64,000 nt of DNA from Calycina herbarum (GCA_001414485.1 LLEY01000002.1:434001-498000), one strand, 5' to 3'; shown: positions 11,990 through 24,464, counted from the first letter of the stretch. The notes: a model not told the origin generated them from the sequence alone. A program made the numbers and translations.

Positions 11990-14900
11990 TGATATCTAAA
12001 CAGTTAGCTAGTAAAATCGTAGGCGATTCCTAAGTCAATAGGAGTAGACTATGCTAAGTACTTCTAAGACTCCTAATAACCCTCTCTATATAGGGATTGC
12101 TATATAAGATATAGACAGTCGACGATATATAGTTACCTGGAAGGCTTCTGAATCTACCTCTTAACCCCCCTAAACGGTATACGATATACTAGAATAAGGA
12201 GAGACCCTAGGTCCCTCCAAAGCTCTGCTTAAGAGCGTTAAGTAACCTACTAGGGAAACTAGTAGGCCTCTATCTGAAAGGTCTACGAATTGTATTTACA
12301 CGTCTAAAAATAAAAGGTCTCGGAAAGGAAAGGGCCCTGCTTGAAACTCTAAAGACAACCGAGACTATTCTAATGCGGACGAGATACGGGGCGTAGTATA
12401 AGGCTTAGAAGAAAAACTTTAAGATAATAACGATCGGTTTATATAGTTGGAATTAATTATAAGCGAACTTAGGAATCAAATTAGAGACCCTCGACCTTAA
12501 TAATCCCGATCCGAGAACGACCCTCCTTCTCTTCTAAGTCCTACACTAGACCTCTTTCGCTTAAGAGATCCTGCCTCTGATGCCTTCCCTCGACGGTAGA
12601 CTACCCTACTCGACCCCGAAGGTAGTCCGAATCCTATCCGACCCGCGAAAAGCAAGATTATAGAAAAGATTAAACCCTTAGATAACGGCATATCACCTAT
12701 ATACTGATAATAGAAGATATCGGTACGCGATAGACTACTAGTAAATGCCGATTATTATAATATAAGCTCGACTTAAAAGGCCCTTATATAAGGAACAACT
12801 ACTAGACTCGCTAGGAACTACCTAGAGCCTAGATACGAGTCTGAGTCGATTTATATTACTTTCTATAATTATTAAGATATAATTAAACTTTTAGATTTAT
12901 ATTTCTTAACTAGATACGAGACAGAGGATGTACGGAACGCCTTCTAGGCCTTATAGATAGGTGGAAAGGATTACGCTAGAGAAACGTTTACTAACTTTAG
13001 AGGTCGCTTTTCAAGTATAGCTATACTTAGAGGAATACCGGAGTTAGAACGATTCTTCTATATATAGGAGAAGATTATACTATAGCTACGAAACTTAGCC
13101 GCTATACTTAAGAGACGTTGGAACTATAACTTCGTTGAAATAGTAGTAGATCTTCTAGCCTTAGATAAGGAAAAACGCTGAAACGCTAAGTTATACACAG
13201 CTAATACGACTAAGCTAGTCGGTATAACTACTTCGGTTAAAAAGACTACCTTTTAACCCTTATCTAGTATAACACCGAAACCCTCCCTACCTGTACGAGG
13301 ATCCTTCCCTACTGTTTAGACTACTTCCTGAACTTTTAAACCTACCTCGACTTCTGAATACTAAAAGACTACGGATCGAGTCCTAGCTGGTGTAACGTGT
13401 TACTACTGCGGTAAGCCCGGACATTATAAACCTGAATGCCCTTAGCTACCTAGTATTAAAGAGATAGTCTAGGAAGTAGACGAAGATGATATACAAGTCT
13501 TTATAGAGTACTCTGATTTAGACCCGGATTAGAGGAAAAACGAGGCAGCCTAGGTAAAGACTCCTTTCTAGGCTTACGTAAATATAACCTATTAAACCTT
13601 AATCTTTCTAGCCTTATAGGAGGAAACCAATTCCTTATAGATACGACCCTTAGTATACACGGATACGGTGTTAAGTTACGAGCTTTGATAGATATAGAAG
13701 CGAACGGTTTTCTATTCTTAAATCGACTTTTAGCCCTACAACTAGTCTAATTACTAGGATTATAGATTTAAAATTTACTATACTTAGTGCCTGTTCGTGG
13801 ATACGATAGTAGTATTAAGAGTAAGACAACGTAGTTTATATAGCTATATCTGAACCTGGATAGACGTCGTATCTATAACTGCCCCTTTGTCGTCCTAGAT
13901 CTTAGATAATAAGACTTAATTATCGGAAATAAATAGTTGAAACACTTTAAAATTCTCCTTAACTCTGCTAGGAATTAACTTATTTAGCTAGCCGAAACCT
14001 TACCGACTCCTTACTTCGGAAAGGAGATCTTACTTTCTTTAACTTCTAGCTAGATCTAGAAGCCTTATTTAAATATATAGTCGGATATGAATCGAAGGGA
14101 TTACGCTCTTTATTAAGACGAAAAACGACAGAAGAAGGGTGAACTCTTAGCTGAGTTATTACTATTATCTACGACTCTAACTCCTAACCTATCTGCCTCC
14201 GACTCTAGTCTAAATCCCCTCCGACTTATAAGTATAGCCTAGACGGATTAGGCTATATACTTATTTATTAGCGAGATAAGTGCGAATGCTTTATATTTTA
14301 ATATAAAACGACCTAATACCGAGTTCTTTATAACTAATATCTACGAATTAGATCGGATTATTAAAGAGAAGTTAGCTCTGTCTATAGACGACGCTGAGAC
14401 TATAGATCTAATACGGTCCCGACTCCTTAAATGTTATTCCTTATACTAAGATATATTCTTAAAGGCAGCCTCGGATAAACTTCCTCCTTACTATAAATAT
14501 GATTATAAAATCACCTTAAACGAACCACTTCCTACCTTCTACTCCCTACTATATCGACAGTTAACTATAGAGCTATAAGCGACGAAAGAGTACCTTATTA
14601 ATAATTTAAATAAAGGATTTATCGTTAATAGTAATAGTCCTTTCGCCTTACCAGTACTCTTCGTTAAAAAGCCTAATAGTAATAAGCTACGGTTTTATAT
14701 CGATTATTAGAAGCTTAATACTCTTACCTAAAACGACCTCTACCCGATTCCTTATATCGACGAACTTCTTTCGAGAATAAGGAAAGCTAAGATCTTTACT
14801 AAGTTAGATATACGACAAGCCTTCTACTATATCTGAATAGACCTCGACTTAGAAGAGATAACCACGTTTAGGACTAGGTATAGAATATACAAATATAAGG

Positions 14901-17450
14901 TTCTTCCTTTTAGACTCTATAATAGACCCGCTACCTACTAACGTTATATAAACAACGTCTTAATTAAATATCTAGATAACTTCTATATTACTTACTTAGA
15001 CGATATATTAATTTATTTAGATAGTATTAAAGAATATAAGGAACAAGTTAGGAAGGTTCTAAATCGGCTCCGAGAAGTAGGACTTTAAGTAGATATTAAG
15101 AAAAGCAAATTCAGTATTACCTGAGTTAAATATCTCGGTTATATATTAACTATAAAAGGACTTAAAGTAGACCCTAAGAAAGTTAAACCTCTATATAACT
15201 AGGTCCGACCTAGTACTATAATAGGTATAAAGTCCTACCTAGGCTTTTATAGTTTCTATAGACAATTTATTAAGAACTTCAGTAAAATTGCAAAACCTCT
15301 AACTACTATAACACGCTCTTTAGAGCCGTTTCAGTAGACATCCGAATATAAGAAAGCCTTCGAAGAATTACAGACCTAGCTACTCTTAGTTTAAGCTTTA
15401 TACTACTTTAACCTTGAACTTAATACGAAGCTGAAGATAGACTCTTCTAATAGAGTAATAGTAGGTGTATTCTCCTAATAACACGGTGGTTAGTAGTATC
15501 CTATAGGTTTTTACTCCTACGTCCTAGTCAGCTACGAAGCGAATTAGGAAATCTACGACAAGGAATTATTTATAATTATTAAAGCGTTTAAGAAGTAGAG
15601 GCCTGAACTTATGTCGTGTCAGAGCCGTATCAACGTATACTTAGACTATAGATCCTTAGAATACTTTATAATAACTAAGCTGCTTATAGCTAAGTAAGTA
15701 CGATAGATGGAATTCCTATCCAACTTTAATTTCCAGATCCGATTTACGTCTAGAATAGTAAATCAAAAGGCAGATATCCTAACCAGACGCGAGCAAGACA
15801 TTAAAATATAGGATTAGGTTAAGTTAGACAGCCGCTCGTGTACTCTTTTCAGACCTGTTAGGTTAGACTTCCGAATTAATACCGACCTTGCTTAGACCTT
15901 TTTACAAAAACAAGCGATATCTATTAGTACGATTTAGCTAGATGTTATACTAAAATCTGGGTCGGACCTGATTTAGAGGCTAAAGGTAGATAATATATAA
16001 TCCTTCTAGGAAGAGCGTGGCTAGCTTAAGAACAGTTACACTATCTCGCTAGATAATTTACTCCTATTTAGAGAACGGCTTTGTATCTAAAGAAACATCA
16101 AACTCTATACGAATCTGATCCGAGAAGTCTACGACCAAGTATCTAGTGCTTACCTAAGTACCCGAAAGACATACTAGTTATTAGCTCCTGCCTACTACTA
16201 GATCGGCATAGGTTCGGACTATAAAATATACGTGGCTAACTGCCGAGCGTGTAGATACTCTTATCCTCGATAGACTAAACAGCAAGGGTTTCTTCACCTA
16301 CTACCAGTTCCCGATTACCCGATACAGCATTTATATATAGATTTTAAGTCCTTTCTAAAAGATAAACACGGATATAACGCTATACTAGTATTCATCGACC
16401 GCCTTAGAAAGGATTCGGTATCTATTCCCTACTATTCCACGACCGACGCTAGAGGATTAGCTTAACTTTTTATATAATAGATCTATCGTTTTAGACACTA
16501 TCCTAAATCGATTACGTCTAATAGAGGACCTTAATTCGTCTCGGCTTTTTAGACGGAATTCTATTATATTATCAGTATTAAGCTTAAGCTCTCTATAGCT
16601 TACTATAAACAAATAGATGGTTAGACAGAGATTATAAACTAATATATCGATTAGAGGCTAAGGCCTTTCGTAACCTACTATTAGGATAATTAGAGCGAGT
16701 TAATCCCTCTAATAGACCGAGTACAAATAACCCTCCTATACTCCTCGATCAGTATAACCCTTTATTAGCTTAAGTTCAGACTCGATTTAAGAAGCTCGTA
16801 GGACTAGAATACTCTAAAGACTTCTATTCCCTAGGAACGATTAAATTACAATAAGGCAGTTAAAATAGCCTGACGTATACACTCGGCCTAGAACGTAGCC
16901 AAAGACAACATAACTAAAGCCTAGCAGAGAATATAAGATAGTACGAATCAACACCAAAGAGCCATCGACTAGGATATTAGTAATAAAGTCTACTTATTAA
17001 CCAGGAATCTTAAGATAAACCGACCTAGCTGAAAGCTAGCTAAACAGTAGACAGAACCCTTTAAAATACTAGAACGTATAAGACACTCTTATAAGTTAAA
17101 GCTCTTAGAAGGATTATTAATTTATAACGTTTTCGCTATAGACGTACTATTCAAGGACCCGAATACCCCCCTACCTAGACAGGAAGACCTAGAGCCACCC
17201 CTAGAGATTATTCAGAGTGTATAAGAATAGGAAGTTCAAGAGATTCTCGCTAGTAGACTTTTCAGGAGATAACTATAGTATTAAGTAAAATAGGTTAGCT
17301 ACGATTCTAACCCTACTTAGTATTCTACTAACAATTTTTAAGGTTTACTACATCGATTAAGGGACTTCTATAATAAATACCTAGAGTAACCGGGACTACC
17401 CCGACTCCTCTCTAAATAGATACGTATATAGGAAATAGACAAGGATAAGT
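11990..17450 (+). pseudogene. Gag-pol of inner Gypsy
   Basis: Gag ends in an intact CCHC knuckle, C-YY-C-GKPG-H-YKPE-C, at 13398-13439. Protease remnant near 13690. Reverse transcriptase about 14590-15010 with YLDD at 14993-15004. RNase H about 15420-15730. Integrase with its HHCC-like segment (CRACRYSYP near 16240) and DDE core to about 16640, resembling the interrupted integrase of the outer element. Chromodomain about 17268-17420 (VSYDSNPTQY, chromodomain W to TAG). Chromodomains of this type direct integration to methylated histone H3. Dozens of TAG/TAA codons make it dead. Confidence 0.9.
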
Positions 17451-17575
17451 AAAGAGTTTATTATTCAACTAAATAACTCTTAAGAATATCTACTAATCCT
17501 AGTTACTCTCGAGTAACTCAAAATCGACAAAGTAGAAGAACAAGAAGACAATACCGAGTCGCTACTAAACAGGAT

Positions 17576-18300
17576 CTAAAGCTCAACCTCCTCTGCCCTA
17601 GCTGCCCTGTCAGCCAGCTGTGTAGTAACAGCCTTAGCCTCCTTATCATCCTCGTCCTTATAATCCTCTTCCTCGCTATTCTCCCTACTGAAAGGGACCT
17701 GAACCGGCTTATCCCTAGGAACCCCCTCTACCTCCGCGTGCTTACGCTTCTTGCTCTAACAACCACCCGCGACCCGCAACCTCTTTAGATAGGCTTCGAA
17801 GAGGTCCTGAATCTGGACCTACACGGTATTACCGGCCTGTTAGAATGTTAGTCTAAAATCACCTCTGTAACCGCACTAACTAAGGAAGGAATACTTATAC
17901 TAACCTCGACGCGAAGCGCCTGAGTCTCCTCGAGGAGCGCGTACTATAACTCCGTCATAGTCTTAGATGCCTCCGTAGTAGTAACGACCATGATCTTGTT
18001 AATAGCCTTAGCGGCCTTCTTAATCGTAACCGGGCTTTCTAAGAGCTATAAGATAATAAACTCCTTCTCTACGAACTAGGGCAACTATAATAGTTAGCAT
18101 AGGTTTAGACTTGGTTTAGACTTAGGACTGCTTACTAGGACATAAACGGCGTTCTACCTAACGTAATACTCGCACTTCTTAGATGTGTCTTTTACGAAGA
18201 CACACTCGTGCTCCCTGTCTCTAGCTTTTGCCCGAAGGCACTGAACGTAGTAGACGCGGTGGGCATCTAGAAGGGCACTAGCAGGGCAAGGAAGAGGCAT
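17576..18300 (-). pseudogene. Antisense Cys-rich accessory reading frame in the 3' part of the inner Gypsy
   Basis: ATG at 18298-18300, read opposite to gag-pol. The first ~50 residues hold spaced cysteines in the pattern QCLRAKARDREHEC and KKCEYYVRQNAVY. Given RIP, Tyr codons next to these may once have been Cys, giving a CxxC...C...CxxC zinc-binding arrangement. A helical middle part follows (TTTEASKTMTEL, LEETQALRVEV). After one frame change near 17850 comes a basic KKRKH stretch and an acidic EEEDYKDEDDKE tail, ending at TAG 17576-17578. About 240 residues in all. The segment is visibly richer in G+C than the pol region. It lies between the chromodomain and the 3' LTR and is absent from the outer Gypsy. 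It resembles fungal hypothetical proteins with a Cys-rich N-terminus; function unknown, DNA binding is only a guess. Confidence 0.6.
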
Positions 18301-18809
18301 TGTGCTATGTGAACTGATTAGTACTCTGAATCAGCCTCGACTCTGAAGGTAAAAACTTACGTTGTAGTTGTGTATATGTTATATGTTTATGTATCTAAAG
18401 ACGTTAGTATAGGAAGATATACCTGATCGGAGGGTATTCTTACGATTTGATTTATTGTTATTTGTTAAAAAGGAAAGAGGAAAAGAAATCAGAATCGAGG
18501 GCGAGTTAGCTGCTAATATACAACTGACAACAATAGCTCGTATATTACGATTATTATTTATTACTATTGTTATAAACGGCAATAGCGAATAAGTCGCAAA
18601 TGCCACTACTGCCTACCGACTCCCACCCGATAGCTAATTAGATCTCTTTTTTTCGTTTATCGCTATTATTATATAAAAGACGACTAACAAACCACAATTT
18701 GAACCACAAACGACAATACTACCGCCTACAGACACCGCCTACCGATATCGTACTAATACCGCACCGACAATACAAAGCCTCGAGGACGAGTCTTTTTAAG
18801 GAGAGGGGA
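18301..18809. other. 3' non-coding part of inner Gypsy with purine tract
   Basis: A/T-rich segment upstream of the antisense start (it could hold that frame's promoter), followed by a polypurine tract at about 18797-18809 directly before the 3' LTR, the expected plus-strand primer of reverse transcription. Confidence 0.6.
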
Positions 18810-19084
18810 TGTAATAGAACCATCAGGAATTGATCGGAATTGGAATTGCCGAGTCTACGTGCTAAATAGGATACGATACAGATGTTGTTTCAGGTTTTAG
18901 AAAAGCCAGATAGCTTCCGGACTTACTATTATCCAAACCTCTTGTAAATAGCTGCCTCCTCTCTACTAGGAAAGACTAATTTGGTCTTTTCCTTCGTATC
19001 AGAGCCTAGTATTCGGATATGTCATTCTATCGAACGCACTTCCATATGCCTCTTTTGTAGTATTATCCGTTTCGTGCTATTATA
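18810..19084 (+). repeat. 3' LTR of inner Gypsy
   Basis: Retains TG at its 5' end, where the 5' LTR has TA, and GGTCTTTT where the 5' LTR has AGTCTTTT. It is therefore somewhat less RIP-mutated than the 5' copy. Confidence 0.92.
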
Positions 19085-20033
19085 TCTCTATAGCTTACTA
19101 TAAATAAACAGATAGTTAGACAGAGATTATAAACTAATATATCGATCAGAGGCTAAGGCCTTTCGTAACCTACTATTAGGATAACTAGAGCGAGTTAATC
19201 CCCCTTATAGACAGAGTATAAATAACTCTTCTATACTCGTCTATTAGTATAACCCTGTATTAGCTTAAGTTCGAGCTTAATTCGTAAACCTCGTAGGATT
19301 AGAATACTCCTAAGACCTCTATTCCCTAGGAACGACTAAATTACAATAAGGCAGTCAAGATAGCCATATATATACACTCTGCCTAGAACGTAGCCAAAGA
19401 TAATATAAGCAAAGCCTAGCAGAGAATATAAGATAGTACGAATCAGTACTAAAGAGCTATCGACTAGGACGTTAGTAATAGAGTTTACTTATCGACTAAG
19501 AATCTTAAGATAAATCGACCTAGCCGAAAGCTAGCCGAACAGTAGACTAGACCCTTTGAAATACTAGAACGTGTAGAACACTCTTATAGACTAAAACTCC
19601 TAGAAGGATTATTAATCTATAATGTTTTCGCTACAGACGTACTATCTAAAGATCCGAATACCCCCCTACCTAGATAAGAAGCCCTAGAGCCACCCCTAGA
19701 AATCGTTCAAGGTATATAAGAATAGGAAGTTTAAGAAATTCTCAGTAGTAGACTTTTTAAGAGACAACTACAATACCAGGTCAGATAGGTTAGTTACGAT
19801 ATAGACCCTACCTAGTATCCTACTAATAATTTTCAAGGTTTACTACACCTTCTAAGAGACTTCTATACCAAATATCCAGACAAACCAGGACCGCCCCGAC
19901 TCCTCTCTGAATAGATCTAAGTATAGGAGGTAGACAAGAACTAACAACCGAGTTACTACTAAAAACAAACCCCGATACCACCCCGGCTATAATACAAAGC
20001 CTCGGGGACGAGTCTTTTTTCAAGGGAGGGGGA
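19085..20033 (+). pseudogene. Gag-pol of outer Gypsy, part 2 (integrase end, chromodomain)
   Basis: Resumes the integrase exactly after the target duplication (SIAYYKQTDSQTE, shared with the inner element at 16590). It goes on through the integrase C-terminal domain and a chromodomain relic at about 19770-19905 (VSYDIDPTQY). There is no room for the antisense frame present in the inner element: the 3' LTR begins about 130 bp after the chromodomain. Confidence 0.88.
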
Positions 20034-20352
20034 AGTAATAGCCCGCTATTAAGAATAAGAGTTGCTAAGGTTGTATACGTACTAGATAGGATACGGTTTA
20101 GAGTATAGGAATACTAAGGGTTACGTAGAATATAAGGATTACGTATTCGAGTATCGGAATGTCCAGTTCAAACCTCCGAGTCTATTGTTATTATCCGAAC
20201 CCTTTTGTATATAGATGCCCTTACCCTCAGTATTAGGAAAGGTTAATTTGATCTTTTCCTTCGTGTTTAGAGCCTAGTATCCAAGCATATTATTCTACGG
20301 AACGCACTTCCATATACCTCTTTTATAGTATTATCTGTTTCGTGCTATTATA
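20034..20352 (+). repeat. 3' LTR of outer Gypsy
   Basis: 319 bp, same length as the 5' LTR, followed by the target duplication GTAAT. Less RIP-mutated than the 5' copy (for example CTGTTTCGTGC against CTGTTTTATAC near the end). Confidence 0.93.
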
Positions 20353-20599
20353 GTAATATCTAAAAAGGACAATCGGTTTTCTACTTCTCGTTCTTATTCT
20401 AACTTTGTTAGAAGCCTTTTTAAAGAGCAGAAAATAGATACTCTTTATTCTCTAGTAACTTAGAATAGCGACGCTTATATTAATCGCCTACTCTTTCTCT
20501 TCTTCTCTATTATTCTCTATCTTTTCCCTTCTCTATTATTCTTTATTTCCTCTCTTAACCTCTTAAATCTATTACCTCTCGCGTTATCTTATCTCTTAT

Positions 20600-23165
20600 C
20601 CTCTTCGATACTATTAGATACGTAGTAGAGCTCCTTCTTATAATATCGAGCTCTCTTTTCTTAGCTATTATCGTCGCTCTTGTCTTTCCCAGGTCTAGTT
20701 AATATACAGCGACGTTAACTATTACTAGACGCTTCCTTAGATAGCAAGAGCTACTTCGATATAGAGGATAAATATAAGGAAACCGACAACGATACCGAGC
20801 TAACTAATATCGATTCCGATATAGAAGAATATAACGATATAGATCTGACGTAGATCGTAGGAGAGGATAACGTCTAACCGCTAGAATACTACCTCGATTA
20901 AGAGAATAACTCCGCCGAATCCGAGGATAAAGATAAGAACTATAATAATAATAGTATCCTTCTTCTTAATATAATCGAGTTATAATTTAGTTAGTATATA
21001 CTCTATTTTCTTTGTCTACTGTCTTCTACTATTAAATCGTTAATCTAACTCTTTAAAGATACTATAAATATATATAAAAGAATCTAGCCTAGGTAATATA
21101 GGCTATCTCTTATTATACTCTTAAGACCTTCTTTAATTAGATATTAAATCAACGTTGAAGGAAGAGTAGAAGGAGGCTTATAGATATTAAGTTAGCTAAT
21201 ACCCTCGGAATATACTAGAAGGTCTTCTAGCTCGTATACGAAAGAACAGTTAGTAAGAAGATTAAGAGTAAAATAAATCAGAATATATATTATATAAGTA
21301 GCGCTTCTTATTTACCCGCTATATCCTATCTAAAATACCTTAGATTAGAGGCTAATAAATATTTACGTCTTTTTATAGATCCTAAGGAAGCTAGTAAAAA
21401 AACACGGATTATCTATAGAGAAGCGTAAGAAGACGGCTATATATATCAAGGATCTTATAAGCGTCCTCTAGACTAACCTTATAATAATAAGAAAGAAGTA
21501 TATATATAGCTAACACTATATATAACTCGCCTTCTTCTACTACCTAGCTGTCTTCTCTAAAAACCGACCTTTAGCAGTTCTAAACCTCTACTACTATTAT
21601 ATTATTATAACCCTGCTTTAGAACCTAAAGAGAGAGCCTTATCGGATCTTAATTAAATTCACATACGAGTTTACAAAGTAGTATCTTAGTATAAAAGATA
21701 CGTAAGTTTCACCTATACTCTTTTTACCTTCCTAAATCCCTTCTAGTTCTACTATATAACGTATTACTTATAAGAAAGCTAGGAATACGTTCCTACTTCC
21801 TAAGATTATCTTCGATCTATCTCTTATTCTTAGTCTATATATCGTCTTACTAGGCCTTATTCTTACTAATAAAGCGTTTTTAGCCTCGAATCTCACGTCT
21901 ATAGAGAAGATTAGTAGGTTAGATATTCGGCCTAGGTATAAGCAGCTGCTCTTATATTTAAAGCCGGAAAAGACTAATATCCCTATCTTTCGCAAGTCTA
22001 TTAAGACGCTCTTTAGATAGGAGATCTTACTAGACTAGAAATTACTATACTCTACGCTCTTGCCGTAGATAAAGAAGCTTAGTATACTTACGAGGTTTCT
22101 ACAGATCACGCGCCTATACTATCTCTAATATAGTATAGGTAATATATTCAACTAGAGTAGTTCGTTACTTATCCTCTTCACTCTATAGCAAGATATACTA
22201 ACTATAGACGAACAGGTGACGTAAGCGATACGCTCTAGAATATAATACTATAACACGCTAAGATTAACACCTTTATTAAGCACTACCTTCTATAGCGGGT
22301 TACCGCTAATACTAGAGCTATTATCTCCGGCTATTAACTTTAACACGACCTAATATAGGCAGCCTGTTAGATAATACAATAGATTAATCCTAACCGACTA
22401 TAAGAACTTACGCTTAAGCAATCCCTGTTAGTTAATCAAGATCTCTATATCTACTACCTTACTATACAGCGAGAGAAGTAGAAACGCCGCTTTTAGAGGA
22501 CGGTGATATAACAGCCTAGGTACTAAACCCTTAGCCGCGAGATCGTTAATATAAGGCAGCGGCAAAGAGTTATACTTCTAAAGCAGGTTTAAGATCAGTA
22601 GGATCTAGAACACCCGGTTAATAAGATTAAGCTATAACTCTCTAGGCTTAAGTTTAACTAGAAAGTATAGACTACTCTAGACCTAGATAAGAATATACCC
22701 CTAATCTAGAAGCGCTTAGTTAAGACGATAATAACTCTACTAGAAGCGACCTTAGAGGAAGAGTTTCGCTAGCGCAACGCTACTATTAATACAGTCGCTG
22801 TCTACTATACGTTCTAGGAAGAGAGAGCTGTTGCCCGACTACGTAGAAAGCTATCTAAGAAGACTAACCCGTAGTAGAAATCCGCTAAGGCTGAGAAGCA
22901 AGTACTAAGTGCTGCTATATTATTAGTATTTATAGAGAAGAGATCAACTATCTACTTTATATACTTAGAGAAGGAAAACTTACTATTTAAGAAGCGCGTA
23001 TATTTATTTATAAGTCTAAGAGACTTTACTAAATACTTTAAGCAGAAGTATTTATCTAATATTAGAGAAGAAGATAGAGTTAGATATAATATCTATCGAA
23101 TATTCTTAAAGTATAAAATATATCTTTAGAATCACGTAGTAAGGATTTATAAGATAGTTTCTTAA
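20600..23165 (+). pseudogene. DUF3435 tyrosine recombinase (Starship captain-type), RIP-inactivated
   Basis: The relic spans about 850 codons, close to the family's usual size, in plus-strand frames broken by TAG/TAA and a few shifts. An acidic low-complexity N-terminus (20760-20950) is followed by LQTNL near 21460, then LPKIIFDLSLILSPY near 21800. Next come SNLTSIEKISRLDIRPR near 21890, IFRKSIKTLF near 21985, and RLYYLQY near 22110-22130 (family RPYSLRY, the active-site Arg region). Further on are QHAKINTFIKHYL near 22255 and a C-terminal C2H2-like part (IYFIYLEKENLLFKKRVY near 22955; LQNHVVRIYKIVS near 23130). These are the landmarks of DUF3435 proteins, which mobilise Starship elements as site-specific recombinases in the nucleus. 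The start is not definable. Alternatives are a Crypton-like or domesticated relative. Confidence 0.88.
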
Positions 23166-23194
23166 TTATTAAGTAGATTTAAAGTCTATTATAG

Positions 23195-23247
23195 AACTAT
23201 CTCTCTATTTTATAAACTATATAATTTTATACTATACTTTCTTATCT
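23195..23247 (+). repeat. 53-bp sequence shared with 37849-37895
   Basis: CTCTCTATTTTATAAACTAT and the following ~30 bp recur almost identically at 37849-37895. Here it starts about 30 bp after the DUF3435 relic ends, so it may be part of that element's 3' region. Confidence 0.7.
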
Positions 23248-23345
23248 TCTATATAGTCTACTAGAAAGGATTAAGGCTACTAATTATTAAATATAACTAC
23301 TTATTAAGGATTTCTTAAAACTTTTTTAGAGAATAATTAGAGATA

Positions 23346-24462
23346 ACGTGTTTTATAAGCAAGTCGCCTATATAAGCGGGTCGCTTACTTTCCTCGTCGC
23401 GTACTATATACTACCTTTAAATTATAATAGCTTAATACTACAACGTTTAATTACCTTCTTAAGAAGCTAATATTATTTTAGTAACCTAAGAACTCGAAAA
23501 CAACGTGTTATTAACTAAACGAAATACTATAAAGATTTACTATATTCCTCGAAAGACTCTCTCCGATCGACGCGCTAGAAAGCTCTTATAACGCGATTGC
23601 TAGCCTAATTCGAAAAAGCTTATAAAGCTAGAGGAGGAGGCAATAGTTAGATATATACTAGAGTTAGATTTATAAGAGTTTTCGCCTATAAGGGATATAG
23701 TATAAGATATAGCTAATAATCTACTAAGAGAGCGCGATAGAAAGCCTATAGATAGGAACTAGCTAGATAACTTTATAAAACATATACCTAAGCTTAAAAC
23801 TCGATAGAGTCGTTTATACGATTATTAGCGAGCTTTAACTAAGGATCCGCGAGTTATTAGCCTATGGTTTACGCTTATATAGTCTATTAAAGAGAAATAT
23901 AGTATTTAAGATAAGAATATTTATAACTTTAACGAAAGTAGCTTTATAATAGAAGTTATTTCGTTCTAACTTATTATTATAAGCTTAGAAACGTATAGGA
24001 AGCGAAAGTAAGTTTAGCTAGGTAATCGCGAGTAGGTTATAGTTATTTAGAGAGTTAATATAATAGAATAAGTAATCCTGTTATTTATTATATTCGTAGG
24101 CAAAGTACTTATTTCTACCTAGTACTAAGACATATATATACTATATAATTAGATAATTAAGGTTAGTAATAATAGCTAGATAAATAATAAGCTAATTTAA
24201 TTATATCTAAGGAAAATAGTAGCTAGAAACAAGGTAAAGAGTCTAGGAAGAGAGTTCGTATAGATAGGTACTATAGCTATTATAGTAAAACTAGGTATAA
24301 TTCTTATACTTATTAGGTAGAAATATTAGATATAGAAGATAGCGAAAGTTCTAAAGAATACTAGATAGCTTCTATAGTAATAATAACTTTATATAGTATT
24401 AAGTATTTTGTATTATAATAATACTAGGTTGAAAAAGTAGGCGACTCGCTTATAAAACACGT
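23346..24462 (+). mobile_element. Internally deleted Fot1/pogo copy
   Basis: Both terminal inverted repeats and TA duplications (23344-23345, 24463-24464) are present, but about 720 bp corresponding to roughly 2427-3140 of the complete copy at 1580-3431 are missing. The junction falls in the tetranucleotide AGCT, present at both deletion edges. The lost part holds the second and third catalytic motifs, so this was a non-autonomous derivative. It is RIP-mutated like its relative. Confidence 0.92.
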
Positions 24463-24464
24463 TA

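Larger units (their letters stand above)
11545..19084 (+). mobile_element. Inner Gypsy chromovirus (family C), complete, RIP-inactivated
   Basis: 7540 bp with two 275-bp LTRs (11545-11819, 18810-19084), TGTAATAG/CTATTACA-type ends, and target duplication TCTCT (11540-11544, 19085-19089) inside the integrase region of the outer element. Gag, protease, RT, RNase H, integrase and chromodomain follow in order. The element is over 1 kb longer than the outer one because of a 3' segment with an antisense reading frame (17576-18300). Purine-rich tract GAGAGGGGA ends at 18809. Less mutated than the outer element in places (intact zinc knuckle, intact YLDD). Confidence 0.95.
6474..20352 (+). mobile_element. 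Outer Gypsy chromovirus (family B), split by a nested element
   Basis: LTR retrotransposon with identical-length 319-bp LTRs (6474-6792, 20034-20352) and a perfect 5-bp target duplication GTAAT (6469-6473, 20353-20357). Without the nested element (11545-19084 plus its TCTCT duplication) it is about 6.3 kb. Order of coding relics: gag with zinc knuckle, protease, reverse transcriptase, RNase H, integrase, chromodomain, which is the Ty3/Gypsy chromovirus order. Purine-rich tract before the 3' LTR near 20021-20035. It was inserted upstream of the DUF3435 relic. All coding capacity is destroyed by RIP. Confidence 0.95.

Noticed and set aside
12497..12691. 64-codon minus-strand frame
   Set aside because: It is a shadow of the Gypsy gag region, which is legible on the plus strand.
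18379..18606. 75-codon minus-strand frame, hydrophobic
   Set aside because: A/T-rich, low-complexity sequence upstream of the antisense frame, without family resemblance; stops may simply be absent by chance.
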